Shown: positions 1-12,499 of the stretch, one piece after another
Position numbering within the stretch: position 1 is the first letter of the stretch
How the letters are laid out: each line of letters starts with the position of its first letter
Source of the DNA: Casuarina equisetifolia
Lineage: Eukaryota; Streptophyta; Magnoliopsida; Fagales; Casuarinaceae
Direction: 5' to 3'
Length of the DNA: 64,000 nt
Assembly: GCA_028551475.1 (NCBI GenBank)
Contig: CM052356.1
Span: 14,349,884 to 14,413,883 of the forward strand
Notes under the pieces: model-generated
What the model saw: the letters and a program-made list of their open reading frames with translations, nothing else
The model's database searches: none
Told to the model about the DNA's origin: nothing
Made by a program: the position numbers and the translations under genes

Positions 1-545
1 TATTTGGTTTGATCTTCGATTATAGCTTGTATAACATTATTTATGTGCTTATTTCACTTATAAACATTCTCTGCACATAAATTTTGAGGAAAGTCTGAAA
101 CCCTAATTTCTTCAAATTGGGGGTTTCATGATAGGAGCTTTGTATCTTGATATATTTGTTTGAATAGCTCCTCTGATTAGCAATATCCCACAAACTAACA
201 TATTATTTATGGATTTGCTATTGTATATGATCTTTTGATCATTATTTGTATTTGGATTTGATAATTCCTTTGAGAAGGAATTATTTGGATTAGGGAAAAC
301 ATATTCTCCTAATCAGGTTGAGTAAAGGTGACTTCAATCAGGTTGGATTGAAGGAGAAGAGGGTGGACGTAGGACTCTGAGATAGAGTACCGAACCACCA
401 TGGTAAATTGGGTGTTGATTTTCTTTCTCCCTACTTTCTTAAACGATTCTGTTTGATTACTTATTGTTATATAAATTGTAAAATTGTTTGATTGAATAAG
501 TTTAAGAAAACCAAAAGTACAGGTTCGGTACAAAAAACAATTCAA
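1..545 (+). other. Possible Ty1/copia LTR remnant
   Basis: No gene is seen here. The stretch is AT-rich. At about 355-545 a block reading as 'gtggacgtagg...gtaccgaaccacc...', followed by a run ending in a pyrimidine-rich 'caacctcccc' motif, resembles the right end of plant SIRE/Maximus-type copia LTRs as I remember them. No partner LTR or target duplication is visible because the window starts here, so the assignment is tentative. Confidence 0.3.
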
Positions 546-3004
546 CCTCCCCTTCTTGTTAAGCCATAAAACCCAACATCTGGCCCATGTGGTAAGTGAG
601 AAAGGGGTAGCAATGAACCCTAGTAAGGCTGAGGAAGTAGTGCAGTGGCCAGCATTGAAATCTGTGAAGGCTTTGAAAGGCTTTTTGGGTACTGTAGGGT
701 ACTATAGGCAATTTATTACGGGGTATGGTATGATCACAGAACCACTTACAAGTTTACTCAAGTGAGATGCCTTTGTGCGGAACGATAAAGCCTAGTAGGC
801 CTTCGAAAAGTTGAAATCTGTATTGACAACAGCTCCAGTGTTGACTCTGCCAAATTTCTCCCAGCCATTCGTTCTGGAGTGTGACAAATCCAAAACTGGT
901 GTTGGAATTGTATTGTCACAAGGAAGAAGGCCCATAGCCTATTTCAGCAAGGCCCTTCATGGAAATCATTTAAGGCTATCTACCTATGAGCGAGAAATGT
1001 TAGCTATAATATTAGCGGTGTAGAAATGGCGGCATTATTTGTTGGGAAGTAAGTTTCTTATTAGGACTGACCAGAAGAGCCTCAAATTTCTACAAGACCA
1101 GAAAATCGTGACTCCCGCCTAGTAGAAATGGCTATTAAAATTAATGGGATATGACTTTGAAGTGGAGTATAAGGTTGGGAAGGATAATGTGGTGGCTGAT
1201 GGCCTATCCCACCAAGTTGGAGAAGCCGAAGAAGTTGACGAAGACACTTCAAAGGGTGAATTAGCTGCCATAACTAGTCCCTACCCACAATGGCTTCAAT
1301 CCATAAAGGAAGAGATTCAGAAGAACCCAAAAGCCCGGGAGATCGTGGCCAGAATTACTTGCGGGGAGGCTGTAGGACCTTAGGCATACAAGGAAGGAAT
1401 CATCACTTTCAAAGATAAGGTATATCTGCCCTCAGACTCACCTTTAATTCCTGTAATAGTCTAGGAAATGCATGATAGTGTACATGAAGGTAGGGAGAAA
1501 ACCCTAAGGAGAGTTAAATCTGTATTTTTTTTAGAAGGGAATGAGGAACCATGTGGAAAATGTTGTGGGGAATTGTGTAGTTTGCCAAAGGAACGAGGGA
1601 GAAAACACTAAACCTGTTAGTCTTTTACAACCTTTACCAGTTCCCGAACAAGTTTGGGATGACATCACTATAGATTTCATAGAAGGGTTACCTAAATCCC
1701 AAGGGAGGTCCGTGGTATTAGTAGTGGTGGATAGGTTGTCTAAATTTGGGCACTTTATTCCCTTGTCCCATCCCTATATGGCTGTAACAGTGGCTTAAGC
1801 ATTCTTTGAGACTATTTTCAAACTTTATGGAATGCCCAAGTCAATAGTATGTGATCGAGACCCTCTCTTTACAAGTAAATTCTAGAAGGAGTTGTTTAGG
1901 CTGTAGAATACCAAGTTTAATTTCTCATAAGCCTGCCATCCTCAAACGAATGGACAAACTGAAGTTGTGAATAAGACCCTCGAGATGTATTTGAGGTGTT
2001 TTGTGGGCGAGCAACCTAGAGAATGGGTAAGCTGGCTACCATGGGTACAATATTGCTATAATACAAGTTGGCATAGTTCGATCTTGTATACCCTTTATGA
2101 GGTATTGTATGGAATAAGCCCCCCTCTCTCTTAAACTATGTGTAGGGAATAGCTAAGGTTGCTTCTATGGAGCAGATATTAGAGGAAAGAGATGCTGTTT
2201 TGCAGGTCATAAAAAGGAATTTACATGCTACCCAAGACAGGATGAAAAGATTATATGATAAGAAGAAGCGGGAAATTGATTATTATGAGGGAGAATTAGT
2301 GTTGGTTAAGTTACCCCTGTACAGACAGTTTACAATCACCCAATGAAGAGATCAAAAGCTAAAACCCAAGTTCCAAGGACCCTACAAGGTAATCTGGCAG
2401 ATAAGGAAGGTAATCTCCCTTGAATCAGAAGATTCAAGGGAGATCCGGAAGGAGTGCAACTGGAAAATGAAAAAGAATTAGAGGAAGAAGAACAGCCTCA
2501 ATTGGTGTTGGAAAGTAGGACACGCAATGGAAGAACTGAGCTGCTAATTCACTAGAAGGGCAAGGCCCCTGCTGAAGGCACTTGGGTGGCGGAGAAGGAC
2601 TTTTACGACAAGTACCTTGGGTTTCAGAACAAAGAATTCATACAACCTTGAGGACAAGGCTAAAGATAAAAGGGGGAATTGTAGCGGGCTAGAAAGGCAT
2701 TTGCAATTGGGTTGAATAAAAAAAAGGGAGATATGGGTTGAATGGTAGGCTGTAAGTGAGAGAGTCGGCCCAAGTGCGTGTAGAGGGGGCATTTTTGGCA
2801 GGACGTGGGGGAAGGGATGAGAGATTTGAGATCTTTCAACTTGGTGCTCTCTGCAGATTGTAGGAGAGTCTGTGGCGGTTTGGGTTCCCACATAATGAGC
2901 CCTCGTTTCCCTTCAGATTCTATCTCAGACGTTCCACCATTCCGCACATGAGCCGCTATCATAAGGGGTTCCCTGGGCAGATCCGTTCCAAAGGGCCAGT
3001 TACA
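546..3004 (+). mobile_element. Ty3/gypsy retrotransposon fossil, 3' part (RT-RNase H-integrase-chromodomain-LTR)
   Basis: A broken, 5'-truncated Ty3/gypsy element. In order on the plus strand there is the end of reverse transcriptase (about 550-760), RNase H (about 810-1,150), integrase with a zinc-binding start and a catalytic core (about 1,500-2,050), and a chromodomain-like tail (about 2,540-2,650). A purine tract (2,668-2,679) then precedes a 3' LTR at about 2,680-3,004 that begins TGTAGCGGG and ends in ACA. The chromodomain-like tail suggests a chromovirus lineage. It carries several breaks and cannot be active. The LTR abuts a relic of DXS intron 1, so the element inserted into a DXS duplicate. 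No 5' LTR is in the window. Confidence 0.85.
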
Positions 3005-3095
3005 CGGTCTCACGCAGCGGAGCAGCAGTTTGAGGAGAAGAAGAAGGCTTCCCTGCTATAGAGAGAGAGAGAACGAGAGAAAGGTTGGGGGTGAC

Positions 3096-3212
3096 CTTAG
3101 GTTCTTCGGGTAGAGGACGAGTAGTGGTTAAATTCAGTGACCTTGGGAAAGAATGTGAATTGTCAAAATAGAAACATGGAACCAAAGGGGTTTTGAAAAC
3201 AGAACAAGCCAT
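3096..3212 (-). pseudogene. DXS exon 1 relic (upstream duplicate, copy A)
   Basis: A 39-codon segment starting with ATG at 3,212 encodes a plastid-transit-like leader and matches exon 1 of the complete DXS gene at 38,238-38,354. The two have the same length, the shared run LTTTRPLP, and the same splice position, a GT donor directly after a lysine codon. A CT-rich intron start follows in both. Within about 90 bp the intron is cut by the LTR of a Ty3/gypsy element, and no later DXS exon is visible, so this is a gene fragment. A conserved TATAAAA lies at 3,336-3,342 on the minus strand. It is inferred to be the remains of a tandem duplicate of DXS. Confidence 0.85.
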
Positions 3213-5152
3213 GTCTTTTTTTGCGAGAAATGTTGATGAGTGAAGACCACTTAATAACTCTGATCACAAGGAAGTAGAAGTGGTGGTGCTCTGATGAACT
3301 TTGCGGTTGTGGGCGATGGGAGAGCCTAACTAGGGTTTTATAGGAAATGTGGGGGCGGCGGGAAGTTGTGTCTCATGTTAGAACAAGGAAATTTCCAGTA
3401 GTTTTTCTTTTTGTCATTGTCTCACATGATAATGTGTGGTCCGAGCTTTCATCATTAGCTTGGTCAAATCTCCCTGCAACCACTTTGTCTGGACGACAAA
3501 GTGTAGATCCTCAGTGACATTTGCATGTCCAATTGCACCTAAACCTATGTCTTTCTTTTTCAAGCCCTTTCAACTTCCTTAGGTCTAAGTTGAAGTTTCC
3601 ATTGCTTTTAGTTTGAACATCTAAAAGTAACACCTAGCACACTGTGATTCTGTTATGTAGCTTCATTTATGATTATTGTTAAGAACGAGATCACCGTTTA
3701 AATTGAAGACTTTTAAAATGAGTGATTCCTACAACAGTTGAATAAATGGAAAAGGATCTATCTGTGATAAGTGCTTTGGTCAAGATGAGTTATTTATTTT
3801 CATTTTTTAATGAGTTGTTGGTCTTATAAATTTAAAAAGAAAGACATGTTTAGATACCTTTAGATCTCTAAGCTCTTTCAACCACGTGGTTAGGGTCAAA
3901 TCTCTCAAGTTAAATTTAGACCTTAAGTTCTGCACGTTTACCATGAACTTGCTTTTATGGGTTTGATTAATTTATCTTGCACTACCAACCAGTTGGCAGA
4001 CCATGTGCTGGGCATTTTTGGCCCGTTTGTGCACTAGGCGGATTCTAATTTGGGCATATGCAGACCACGCACAGGTGGTCTTTATAAAAGAATTGTAAGT
4101 TGGTAATCAAAATAGTTAAATATGAGTACTTCAAGCCACCTGCCTTAGTTATCGCGTAGTTTGTCCTGTTCATTTGTTTCCTAACCCTGATTTATTTATT
4201 CCACCCAAAAGAAAAAGAAACGTGTGTCACTGCATGCGGAAATTTATCCTATTGGGGTTTTCTCACTTCAAATATATCTCTACAGGGGGACGTGTATACT
4301 GCAGATTCTCATTGGCCTAGTTTCCCACCACATAAATTAAATCAAACTTTTAAATCCATCGAGAAGTTATAAATCTTTGAATCAGAACACGTTTAAGTGC
4401 GGCCCAATATGTATTGTTTTTCTTATTTGCATTCAAGTATTAAAGTACTTGTAAGAATTCAGAAATATAAAAAAATTAATGGTTTCAAGTTTTTCAGATA
4501 ACAAAGGCCATAGAAAAGGATAGACAAAAACCAACAAAGAAAATGACCTCAATGGAGGTACTTGTGTTTGAATGTAGCCAGTAACAAAAAGTGACAACAA
4601 TGGATTACAAAGATAAAAAGAAAAAGAAAAACCTTCTATTCCGAAAAATTCTAAACAAAAGAGAACTCATACAAAAAATTTGATTTTGTCCGAGCTAAAA
4701 AAAAAGTAAAAGATATTGTATAATATAGAAACAAAAAAAAAGTGTTTGGATGAAATTCCTAATAATGAACTAATTATGAATTGATAATGTATGTTTATGA
4801 AATCCTAAATAAAAGCATAATACCTAGCCTATGCTTAGGGCTATCTTTAAGCTTTAAAAACCAAATCCATGCCTTAGCTTGATTTCTTGTAGCCTTTAAG
4901 CATTTTGAATTTCAAAACTTGGTTTCTTGCCACTTCTCCATTATTAGAACCTTACATATCACATCTTGAATGGAAAAAATCACAAAAAAGATTTTGAGAC
5001 AAGCATGTTTTATTATTTGGTTTTATGTTCGTAGAATGGGGTTGATTGCGTGATGCTAGAACTGGCCCATTCATTTGTATCATCCTAGTCTAAATCATTC
5101 TTATTGAAAGCATGTTTTCTCTCCAATAAGAGTTTCACGTAAGATAAGTAAG
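3213..5152 (-). repeat. DXS 5'-flank duplicate, copy A
   Basis: There is no gene here. The segment aligns by eye along its whole length with the DNA upstream of the complete DXS gene (38,355-40,525) and, over its middle part, with 12,500-13,990. Anchors include the TATA region near 3,340, a block around 3,545-3,600 (ctttcttttcaagccctttcaac-like), the 'tagatctct' block at about 3,862, 'aatttatcttgc' at about 3,970, and the 'ggccatagaa' block at about 4,505. Homology runs up to the outer edge of the copia element at 5,153. Confidence 0.8.
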
Positions 5153-5365
5153 TGAACAAAAGCAGTAGAATAAGAAAAGGCAGGGAGCATTTGCAAATGG
5201 TTTGGTGGGAATTGCGTAGAGCAATTTTCTATTCACACTTCCTTAAAGAGTAATAAGTATATTTACAACTTAAGTATCAAAGTAAGTCGGGCCTAAACCA
5301 ATGAGCCATGAAATAATGAATACAACAAGTAACTACTAAGCCTCATTGACATCAACTTTTAAACA
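5153..5365 (-). repeat. 3' LTR of the 5.1-9.7 kb copia element
   Basis: A direct repeat of 9,515-9,730. It starts TGAACAAA and ends AAACA on the plus strand, next to a purine-rich tract when read on the minus strand. Confidence 0.8.
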
Positions 5366-7335
5366 TTTCCCCTTGAGTTGAAAATTTGATTTGCATAAAT
5401 CAAGTATTCCAAGCTTGGCTAAAAAATGTTGATGCTATAGGCCTACATAGGTCTTTTGTAAGCAAACCTATAGGTTACTCCTTTGTATTTATGTAGGTTG
5501 TTTGAATAATTCTTTTCTCTAGCTTTTCTCATATGAAGTGATAGTTTACCACGATGTGCTCCATCTACTAATGAAATAATAGATTTTTTACTTTGTGTAT
5601 GACTGTCTCATTGTCACAATATAATGACAATAGATGAAGGATAGTAACATTAAGATCCTAGAAAGTCTTAGAAGCTAGACAATCTTACAAATTGTATACT
5701 TATAGCTTTAAACTTTGACTTAGCTGAAGAATGTGAGATTAATAATTTTTCTTGGCTAGCCATGATACGAGTAAATCACCCAATTTTGTGTAGTAACTAG
5801 TCATATTTTCGTAACATAAGGCAAGTTATATAATCAAAGTCATAAAAGTTGTAAGCTCTAACTTGGAAGATGGTGAAAGGAAAGTTTAAATCCAAGAGTC
5901 CTTTTGATGTATCTCAACCCTCTCATGGCCACATCCATGTGTGATTGCCTTAGGGAATGCATAAATTGGTTGAGTTGTTAGACCATGAAGTTGATGTCTT
6001 GCTGAGTGTGGATCAAGTAAAGTAACCTTTTAATCATCCTGTGATATGGAGCTAAATCTTTAAATGGTAAATCATCCTTCTTGTTTGGGTCTCTTGCATC
6101 ATACTTTAGTGTTTTCAATTTTATACCTTGCTCCATAGGAATGAAATCAAGTTTGGTTCTTACAAGTCCTGCTTCTAAGACTATTTCCAATGCATACTTA
6201 CACTAACTAAGGTATATGTCCTTTGGTGACTAAGTATCTTAATTCCAAGGAAGTATTTACATTATCCCAAGTCTTTCATATGAAACACCGAATGTAAGTA
6301 TTTTTTGAACTCTAAGATTGTAGAACACTTATTACTAGTGATGAGGATTCATCAACATAAAAGAGGAGAACAATAAAGGAGTCTTTAATGCACTTAGTGA
6401 GGAAGGCATAATTATGTCGAGATTGATGAAATCTCATAGTTAACTAAAGCCTTTGTGAACTTTGCATACCACTGTCTTGAAACTTGCTTCACTACATATA
6501 ATAACTTTCACAAGTGACATATCATATGCTCCTTATGAAAGGAAAATCCTAAAGGTAACTACATGTAGACCTCTTTCAATAAACTGTCATGTACAAAAGC
6601 ATTTTTTTTATATCTAATTAATGGATATCCCAACATCTTACTATAACCACACTGATCATTAATCTTATAGTTATTAACTTTGTAACTAGTGAATAGGTTT
6701 CATCATAATTAATCCTTTTTTGTTGTATATATCTTTTGGCCATTAGTATGGCATTGTACTTCTTAATCATATCATCAATATGGTACTTTTATCTTGTACA
6801 CCCACTTATATCTTATGGAATTATGACTAGGTAGAAGTAGTACAATATCCTATGTGTAATTGGCCTTAAGGATCATTAACTCTCGATCAATCACCTCAAC
6901 CCAATGGTTGTCCTTAAGTACCTAATAATAGGTCTCAAGCTTGATATTAACAAAATGAAGGCAATGGAAGTTTAGTAATGTGGGAAAAAGAGGTCAAGTG
7001 AGCAATGGTCTAAGGATGGTGACTACTTAGTCCTATGAAGGTGGTTGAACACATGTAATTGGTGGTCCAAATTGGTGGTCCAAATTGGTGGTCGTGTGGG
7101 CCATGATGATTGCTAAGGAACTAGAGATGTTCTAAAGAGGATTCTAGAGCTTGGTTAATGGTGTAATTATATGGGAGTTAGAAGGTAAATCAAATGGCTA
7201 ATTCAATGGTGCACCTATGTGAGAATCAAATGGATAATCTTGTTATGTTGCTTTTCTTTCTGTTACTTTGAAAGTAGCTCCTTCAACTTCAGCCACTCAT
7301 ATTTTTAATATTTCTTTTTATTTCTCATCAAATGA

Positions 7336-7748
7336 ATGACATTTTTTTTAGAAATCCTATCTATTCTTAGTATGATATTTAGGAATCTCATTGTTATTAC
7401 TCAAACAAGCATGAAACGTGCTTGTGTATTCTGCCATAGGTCAAATCGAATATGTACTTATTGGAATAATTGTTGGAGACTCAAATGGTGGATATGCAAG
7501 CATGATAACTTATATGTTGTTTTATATCTCCATGAATTTAAGAACTTTTTCTTGCATTGTATCATTTGGTTTATATATCGAAACTAATAACATTCAAGAT
7601 TATGCAAGATTATACATGAAAGGTCCTTTTTTGGCTCTTTCTTTTGCCCTGTGTCTTTTATCCTTAGGAGGTCTTCCTCCAATAACAGGTTTTTTCAGAA
7701 AACTTTATTTATTCTGGTGTGGATGGCAAGCATGTCTATATTTCTTAA
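7336..7748 (+). pseudogene. ndhB: Nuclear plastid DNA insertion: ndhB fragment
   Basis: This segment matches an internal part of plastid ndhB, the NADH dehydrogenase-like complex subunit 2. The translation contains [50 protein letters not shown] and [11 protein letters not shown] in the family order. Reading shifts frame near 7,418-7,430, and many residues differ from the strongly conserved plastid sequence, as expected of a non-functional nuclear copy (NUPT). It lies in the middle of the minus-strand copia fossil, so it arrived after that element. There is no flanking plastid sequence beyond about 410 bp. A mitochondrial source of the plastid DNA cannot be excluded. Confidence 0.9.
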
Positions 7749-9514
7749 GACCCAAAGGTGGCTTTAGTGTGATTGAAGGTGGATCATAGGTTTAAACAAT
7801 GCCTAAAATGGGTGTTTGCTTATTTGTAGACTTATCACAAATGGGAGTTGAAAGGTGACTCAAAAAAGGAAACTCATATTTATAAAAAATGACATCTTGA
7901 TTGAAAAATATTTTCCTAATGTCAAGGTTATAGACTTGATAACCTTTTTACCAAGAAGGGTAACCAAAAAAAAAAAAAGGGAATAGATGTAGATTGTCTT
8001 AAAGTTGTAAAATGGTAGCATAACACTTGTATCCAAAAACTATTTGGTGGTTTAAGGATGGTGCCCTGCCATGGAACAACTCAAAAGGAGATGGTAAAGA
8101 ACCTTGGAAGCAATTATTCCCCTAATTGCATATCTTTTTGCTCAATAATGGCAAGTTGCCCACCAACTTGGAAAAATTAAGAAGTTTAGGATGTTTGGAA
8201 AGTGTTTTGTTTCCTAATTTTGGAATCCATCTAGAGGGGTAGCCAACCAACCTATAATAGGTCTTTTGGTTGCAACCAATTTTGTAGGCAATAGGCATAA
8301 ATAGAACACCCTTTTGAATTGATCTTAGTGCCCATTTATGATGTTAATGGAACTTTTCCATTGGAGAAGGTAAACAACATAACCTTTTTAAGAGTTAGGT
8401 TAGATGCATTCAACTTTATCTTTTGGTGCTCATCCTCTTTAGCAAGGTTGAAACCCTTATCTACTATCAAAAGAGTCTACTTTGGTTGAATGTTTGTTCT
8501 TAGATTTTGAAAAGAATATGACAATCCAAGTAGAAAATCTATGGTATTATTTTAATAAGATCTTTTTTCTAATTTCTCATTCACTCGATAAGCGCAATTA
8601 CCATAATAACACTGAATTGGAGGCTTGATGGTAGCAATTTTGACCCATAAGTCATTATACGAGAATAATACTCTATGATGGTGACTCTAAACATCTAATT
8701 TTCAAAGTGGCACTATCAAAGATTGAATCTCTACTTTCCAAAAAAGAGTTCAAAATGAGCTTTGAAGGTTTCCCATATTAACTTGGCATCATGCTTGCAA
8801 ACAATGAACATTACCAAATTTCTATCTACAAATTTGTAAACCAGCTAATAGTAGCTTAATGAGACTAGTTTTAAAGCATGTATTTATTTGTACCCACTTT
8901 TGGGTAAGGGAAGGAGCCAGCTATATACCCCTTTTATTTTTTCTAAAGAGTTAAAGCTTGAATTGGCTGCTCCAAAACTCACAGTTGGAATACTCTTTAA
9001 AGGGTTTAGAGGTTAATGGAAAGCCTGGCATGTTTAAGGGAGACAAATAAAGTTCAATGGTTAACAGGAAGCCTAGCATGTATGAGGGAAACAAATAAAA
9101 CAAATCTTTGTAAAGGTTGTAGGCTAAGGTTAGTGCAAGAAAAGTCAAAATAGCTTTGTTTTCTTCAAGTAAAGGCATGACAAAGAAGATAAGATCTAGT
9201 TGGTAGAAAGAAAAAAGGCTAAGGGTAAAATAGGTAGGGATTGGTCACATGTCAAGTGGGTTAGTGATGTGCATGCAATGGAAAAGTAAAAAACAAATCC
9301 ATAGTTGCAAAGGCCCACAATGTATGGAGTGACTAGAATCTCTAATACCTATAATGTGTAATGTACAAAAAAGTCCTTGAACAAAGAAACTCAAGGTCGA
9401 ATGCATACCTTGATGGAAAGCAATTAGAAAGCAATCAAATGAAAAGCACTTGATGGAGAAATTAGGAACTAGGTAAAGATAGCTTCCACCATAGTAACCT
9501 TACTTAAGATACCA

Positions 9515-9730
9515 TGAATAAAAGTAGCAGAATAAGAAAATGCAAAGGGCATTTTGCATGGGGTTTGGTGGGATTCACTTAGAGTGATTTTTTTTATCAC
9601 ACTTCCTTAAGGAATAATGAGTATCTTGACAACTTAAGTAACAAAGTAAACCAGGCCTAAAACAATAAGCCCAAGAAAGAATGAATACAACAAGTGACTA
9701 CAAAGGCCTACTAACATCAACATTTCAACA
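9515..9730 (-). repeat. 5' LTR of the 5.1-9.7 kb copia element
   Basis: A direct repeat of 5,153-5,365. Its inner edge abuts TGGTATC (minus strand, 9,514-9,508), the usual initiator-tRNA-Met primer-binding core. Its outer edge reads TGTTGAAATG on the minus strand. Confidence 0.8.
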
Positions 9731-10949
9731 ATTAGTTTTTGTCTTTTTTCTTAATTTTTTTTCGTGTTTTGGGATAGAATGTAATAAAAATAAAGTAGGT
9801 TACTTATTAGATTTCTCCTTAGCACATTGCAAAAGTTACAACCATATATTTATAGAAAAAGAGGTCGGGTATGTTACTACATGATTTTCAAGACATTCCC
9901 TTCCTACTTGCAAGAAAGTTACATAGAAGTCAAGGAATGATAGTTGTTGGAAAGACAGTGCCACCTTACATGTTCTCTCAACTACCCCTTAAAGATAGGT
10001 GTGTGTCCAACTTGTTCTGTCTTATCTTATGGTCAAGTTCCACATCCATGTGAATCTTAATACATGAAGAGTGAGGAATAAGTAGAAGGTTTAACTGCAA
10101 GTGAGTGAGTTATCACTCTATTAAGAGAAGTAGAAGTTGGGTTTTTCTTTTTTAGTTCTTTAAAAGCAAAAGACAAGTTCTTACATTCATATTTAATGAA
10201 TGGTGATGTGGATGATGGGTATTATGTTCATTTATTTTCATAGCCTTATCTTATATGGGCTTGTATTAATGGACATCTAGAAGTTCTCTTATTAGGATAT
10301 GTTAACCTAACTATCAATTGGTCTAATAAGTGACATACATGTTCTCATTAGTGTGGGCAAGTTCTTACCTAATAGAGCTATGATGAGTTAGATCTATTCA
10401 GGTAGCATATAAGTATTATGGCTAGGTCCCCTTCTTAGCTCTCACTTATACACATGTAAGCCACTTTAAGATATAATGAGAATCAAGTTATAAGTCTTTA
10501 AGGATGAGACTTTAATGTGAGTTTATTGGGCCATAAAGGTAAAATCATTATTTTATTTTATTTTATAGGTTGTGTACAGCAATGACACTTCAACCACTGC
10601 CTTTCTTCTCTATAAAACAAAAAACTTCCTTTTAGGGGTCCTAGTGAACTTATACTGACAAACTCATTTACAAATCTTGATTCTCACCATGATTTTGAAG
10701 TTGCCTTATCGATGCTTGTGCTAAGGAGAGAGTAGGCATGGTAAATGCTATATGTCAATTTTATGGAAAAAAAAAAAGGTATGTTTTACTTCCTTAAAAG
10801 AAATTTCTATGTTTATGATGGTTAAATGGATTCTAGGTGTTTTGGCCTTGTTTGAGACTGGATTTCTCCAACATATTGAGCATTGGCACTAAGGTGTCTA
10901 TTTTTGGCAATCCCATTGACCTTGCTAACCATCTCTATATAAAAAAATA
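9731..10949. other. AT-rich stretch without a recognisable gene
   Basis: I see no gene. It lies just downstream (minus-strand sense) of the copia pol tail at 10,950-11,275, so part of it may be that element's 3' LTR. No second copy of such an LTR was found in the window to prove this. Confidence 0.4.
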
Positions 10950-11275
10950 GAGCATGAAGAGCATGTTCTATTCAAGAAAAATACTATGGTGGATTTGCAT
11001 TCATTGCATCTTTTTTTTCACCATAGCCAAGCTTTGATTAGTAAGTTAAGATGTCTTGATAGTCCACTCAAACTTTGTTGGGTCAAGTACAGTTTGGTAC
11101 ATAGATTGACAAAAGCTTTTCTTGGGAATGGCTTATTGAGTAAATTAGTTAGTTTCTTCAATGACAAGATGTAGGCTATGATGATCATCTCCTATGCAAC
11201 TTTTTCACACAAGAAGTAATAGTCCACTTCAAAGTGCTTTGATTTGTTGTGAAAGATTGGGTTTGTGGTGAGAAT
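10950..11275 (-). mobile_element. Ty1/copia fragment, end of RNase H
   Basis: Read on the minus strand, this matches the end of Ty1/copia pol. It has NPIFHNKSKHFEVDYYFL-like sequence at about 11,215-11,265, followed by the LLNKPFPRKAF and LCTKL motifs that close copia RNase H. It is an isolated, broken fragment whose upstream pol is absent above 11,275. It is a different insertion from the element at 5,153-9,730. Confidence 0.7.
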
Positions 11276-11637
11276 TTAAAACAAAATTTCTCAAGAACAC
11301 AAAACCCTAGCCTTTGGAAAAGGGAATTTGATTTCGATAATTTACACATACAATTGATGTCTAATTTTAAACAAAATCAATCTATATAGAAAGGAAAATA
11401 AAAACCCTAACATAATTACAACCAATTTACAATTGATGAAAGATTCAATTTAATTTGAGAGGATTTGGAAAGAGTTTGAAACCTTTACCAAATCTTTCGT
11501 CAATTTGGCCATTGGGTTGGAATTTTTGCCTTCTTGGAATTGCATGGGTGAATTGTGATGATTCAAATGTAAATGGAAGGTTTCTCAATGCCAAATTACA
11601 TGCTAGGTTCTTACATAGTCAACCGGTGTTTTTGGTG

Positions 11638-11720
11638 CACGGGTTTGAATCCCCCGTCCCCCTTCCCCGGGTACGTGAGTATAAAAAAAAAAAAAAAAAT
11701 AAAAATAAAAATAAAAACTA
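11638..11720 (+). mobile_element. 5'-truncated tRNA-type SINE with target duplication
   Basis: A short insertion that begins within a B-box-like motif (GGGTTTGAATCCC, 11,641-11,653), continues through a C-rich stretch, and ends in a poly(A)/(TAAAA)n tail. It is bracketed by the identical 12-mer GTGTTTTTGGTG at 11,626-11,637 and 11,721-11,732, which I read as the target site duplication of LINE-driven retroposition. The A box and most of the head are missing. The family is not recognised. Confidence 0.75.
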
Positions 11721-11732
11721 GTGTTTTTGGTG

Positions 11733-12499
11733 AGGTAGATGGTGCTCTGGGCTTGCAATGTGAAGGATTGACGTGGCTAGAATTGTCCACTTGTGTCACC
11801 ACTTGGTTTAATGAAGGTGATCTGGCAGTGCTGATGTGGAATGCTGACAAGGCATTTAATAGCGAGAAAGACAACCAAAAGGTTATAGATTCCATGATCA
11901 CCCTTTGTTCACCTACAAGGTGTAGATTCCACAATACCAATGAAAAAAAATAATGAAAAAAAATCTCATTTAGATTAAAAAATAACAGCCAAATGTTTTT
12001 ATGTAATAGATAAAGAGACTACTTCGGCCTTTCACGTACCGTAGAAAAAATAATAATGCATGAAACTCGATTCACATTGTGCGAGAGACGATACTACGTG
12101 GGAGTAACCACACCGTTTTGTCATCACCCTTCGATGTGGGAGATCGTTTGTCTCTTTAACGAAATGTAAGGTCAGAACACCGATGATCCTCACTTGAAAG
12201 CAATGAGGGCGGGGAGGGGAATGGCTCTTGAAATAGCGGAAGCTGGAGCGTAAAAAGTAGCTCAGAGAATAGTCAAAGACACGGTTTTTCGACGCACCAA
12301 TCGCTTGGCCAAGACTTTTGAAGGTAGTTCTGTTCATTGTACGAGACTTTATACTCTTTTTGACGTCTTTGTCAGACCTCGTAGCGATTCACGCAATTGA
12401 CAAACATCCATTCTGGTTCCTAAGTGTCTTTTTCATTGTACAAGTTCGACGAGAAAGCGACAGAGATCGTGCCAATCTCATTGCTCGTGACATCCAAGC
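11733..12499. other. Unassigned stretch with a GC-richer block
   Basis: No gene can be supported. About 12,030-12,500 is visibly less AT-rich than its neighbours and has open frames on both strands, but none resembles a family I know and none shows splice or start context that I trust. It does not align by eye with the DXS flank copies, which begin just to its right. Confidence 0.4.

Larger units (their letters stand above)
5153..9730 (-). mobile_element. Ty1/copia retrotransposon fossil with two LTRs
   Basis: A minus-strand Ty1/copia element of about 4.6 kb. LTRs of about 215 bp lie at 5,153-5,365 and 9,515-9,730 and share blocks such as 'aataagaaaa', 'ttccttaa' and 'aatacaacaagt'. Read on the minus strand they have TG...CA ends. 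A primer-binding site TGGTATC directly follows the 5' LTR (9,508-9,514), and a polypurine tract lies next to the 3' LTR (about 5,366-5,376). A late-RT segment is recognisable at 5,978-6,190. The flanks GTAAG and ATTAG may be a decayed target duplication. The LTRs differ clearly, so the insertion is old, and the coding parts are badly broken. A plastid ndhB piece sits inside it. Confidence 0.85.

Noticed and set aside
7060-7095. Short tandem repeat of a 'ggtggtccaaatt' motif
   Set aside because: About three small units inside a decayed copia element; too short and ordinary to be a feature of interest.
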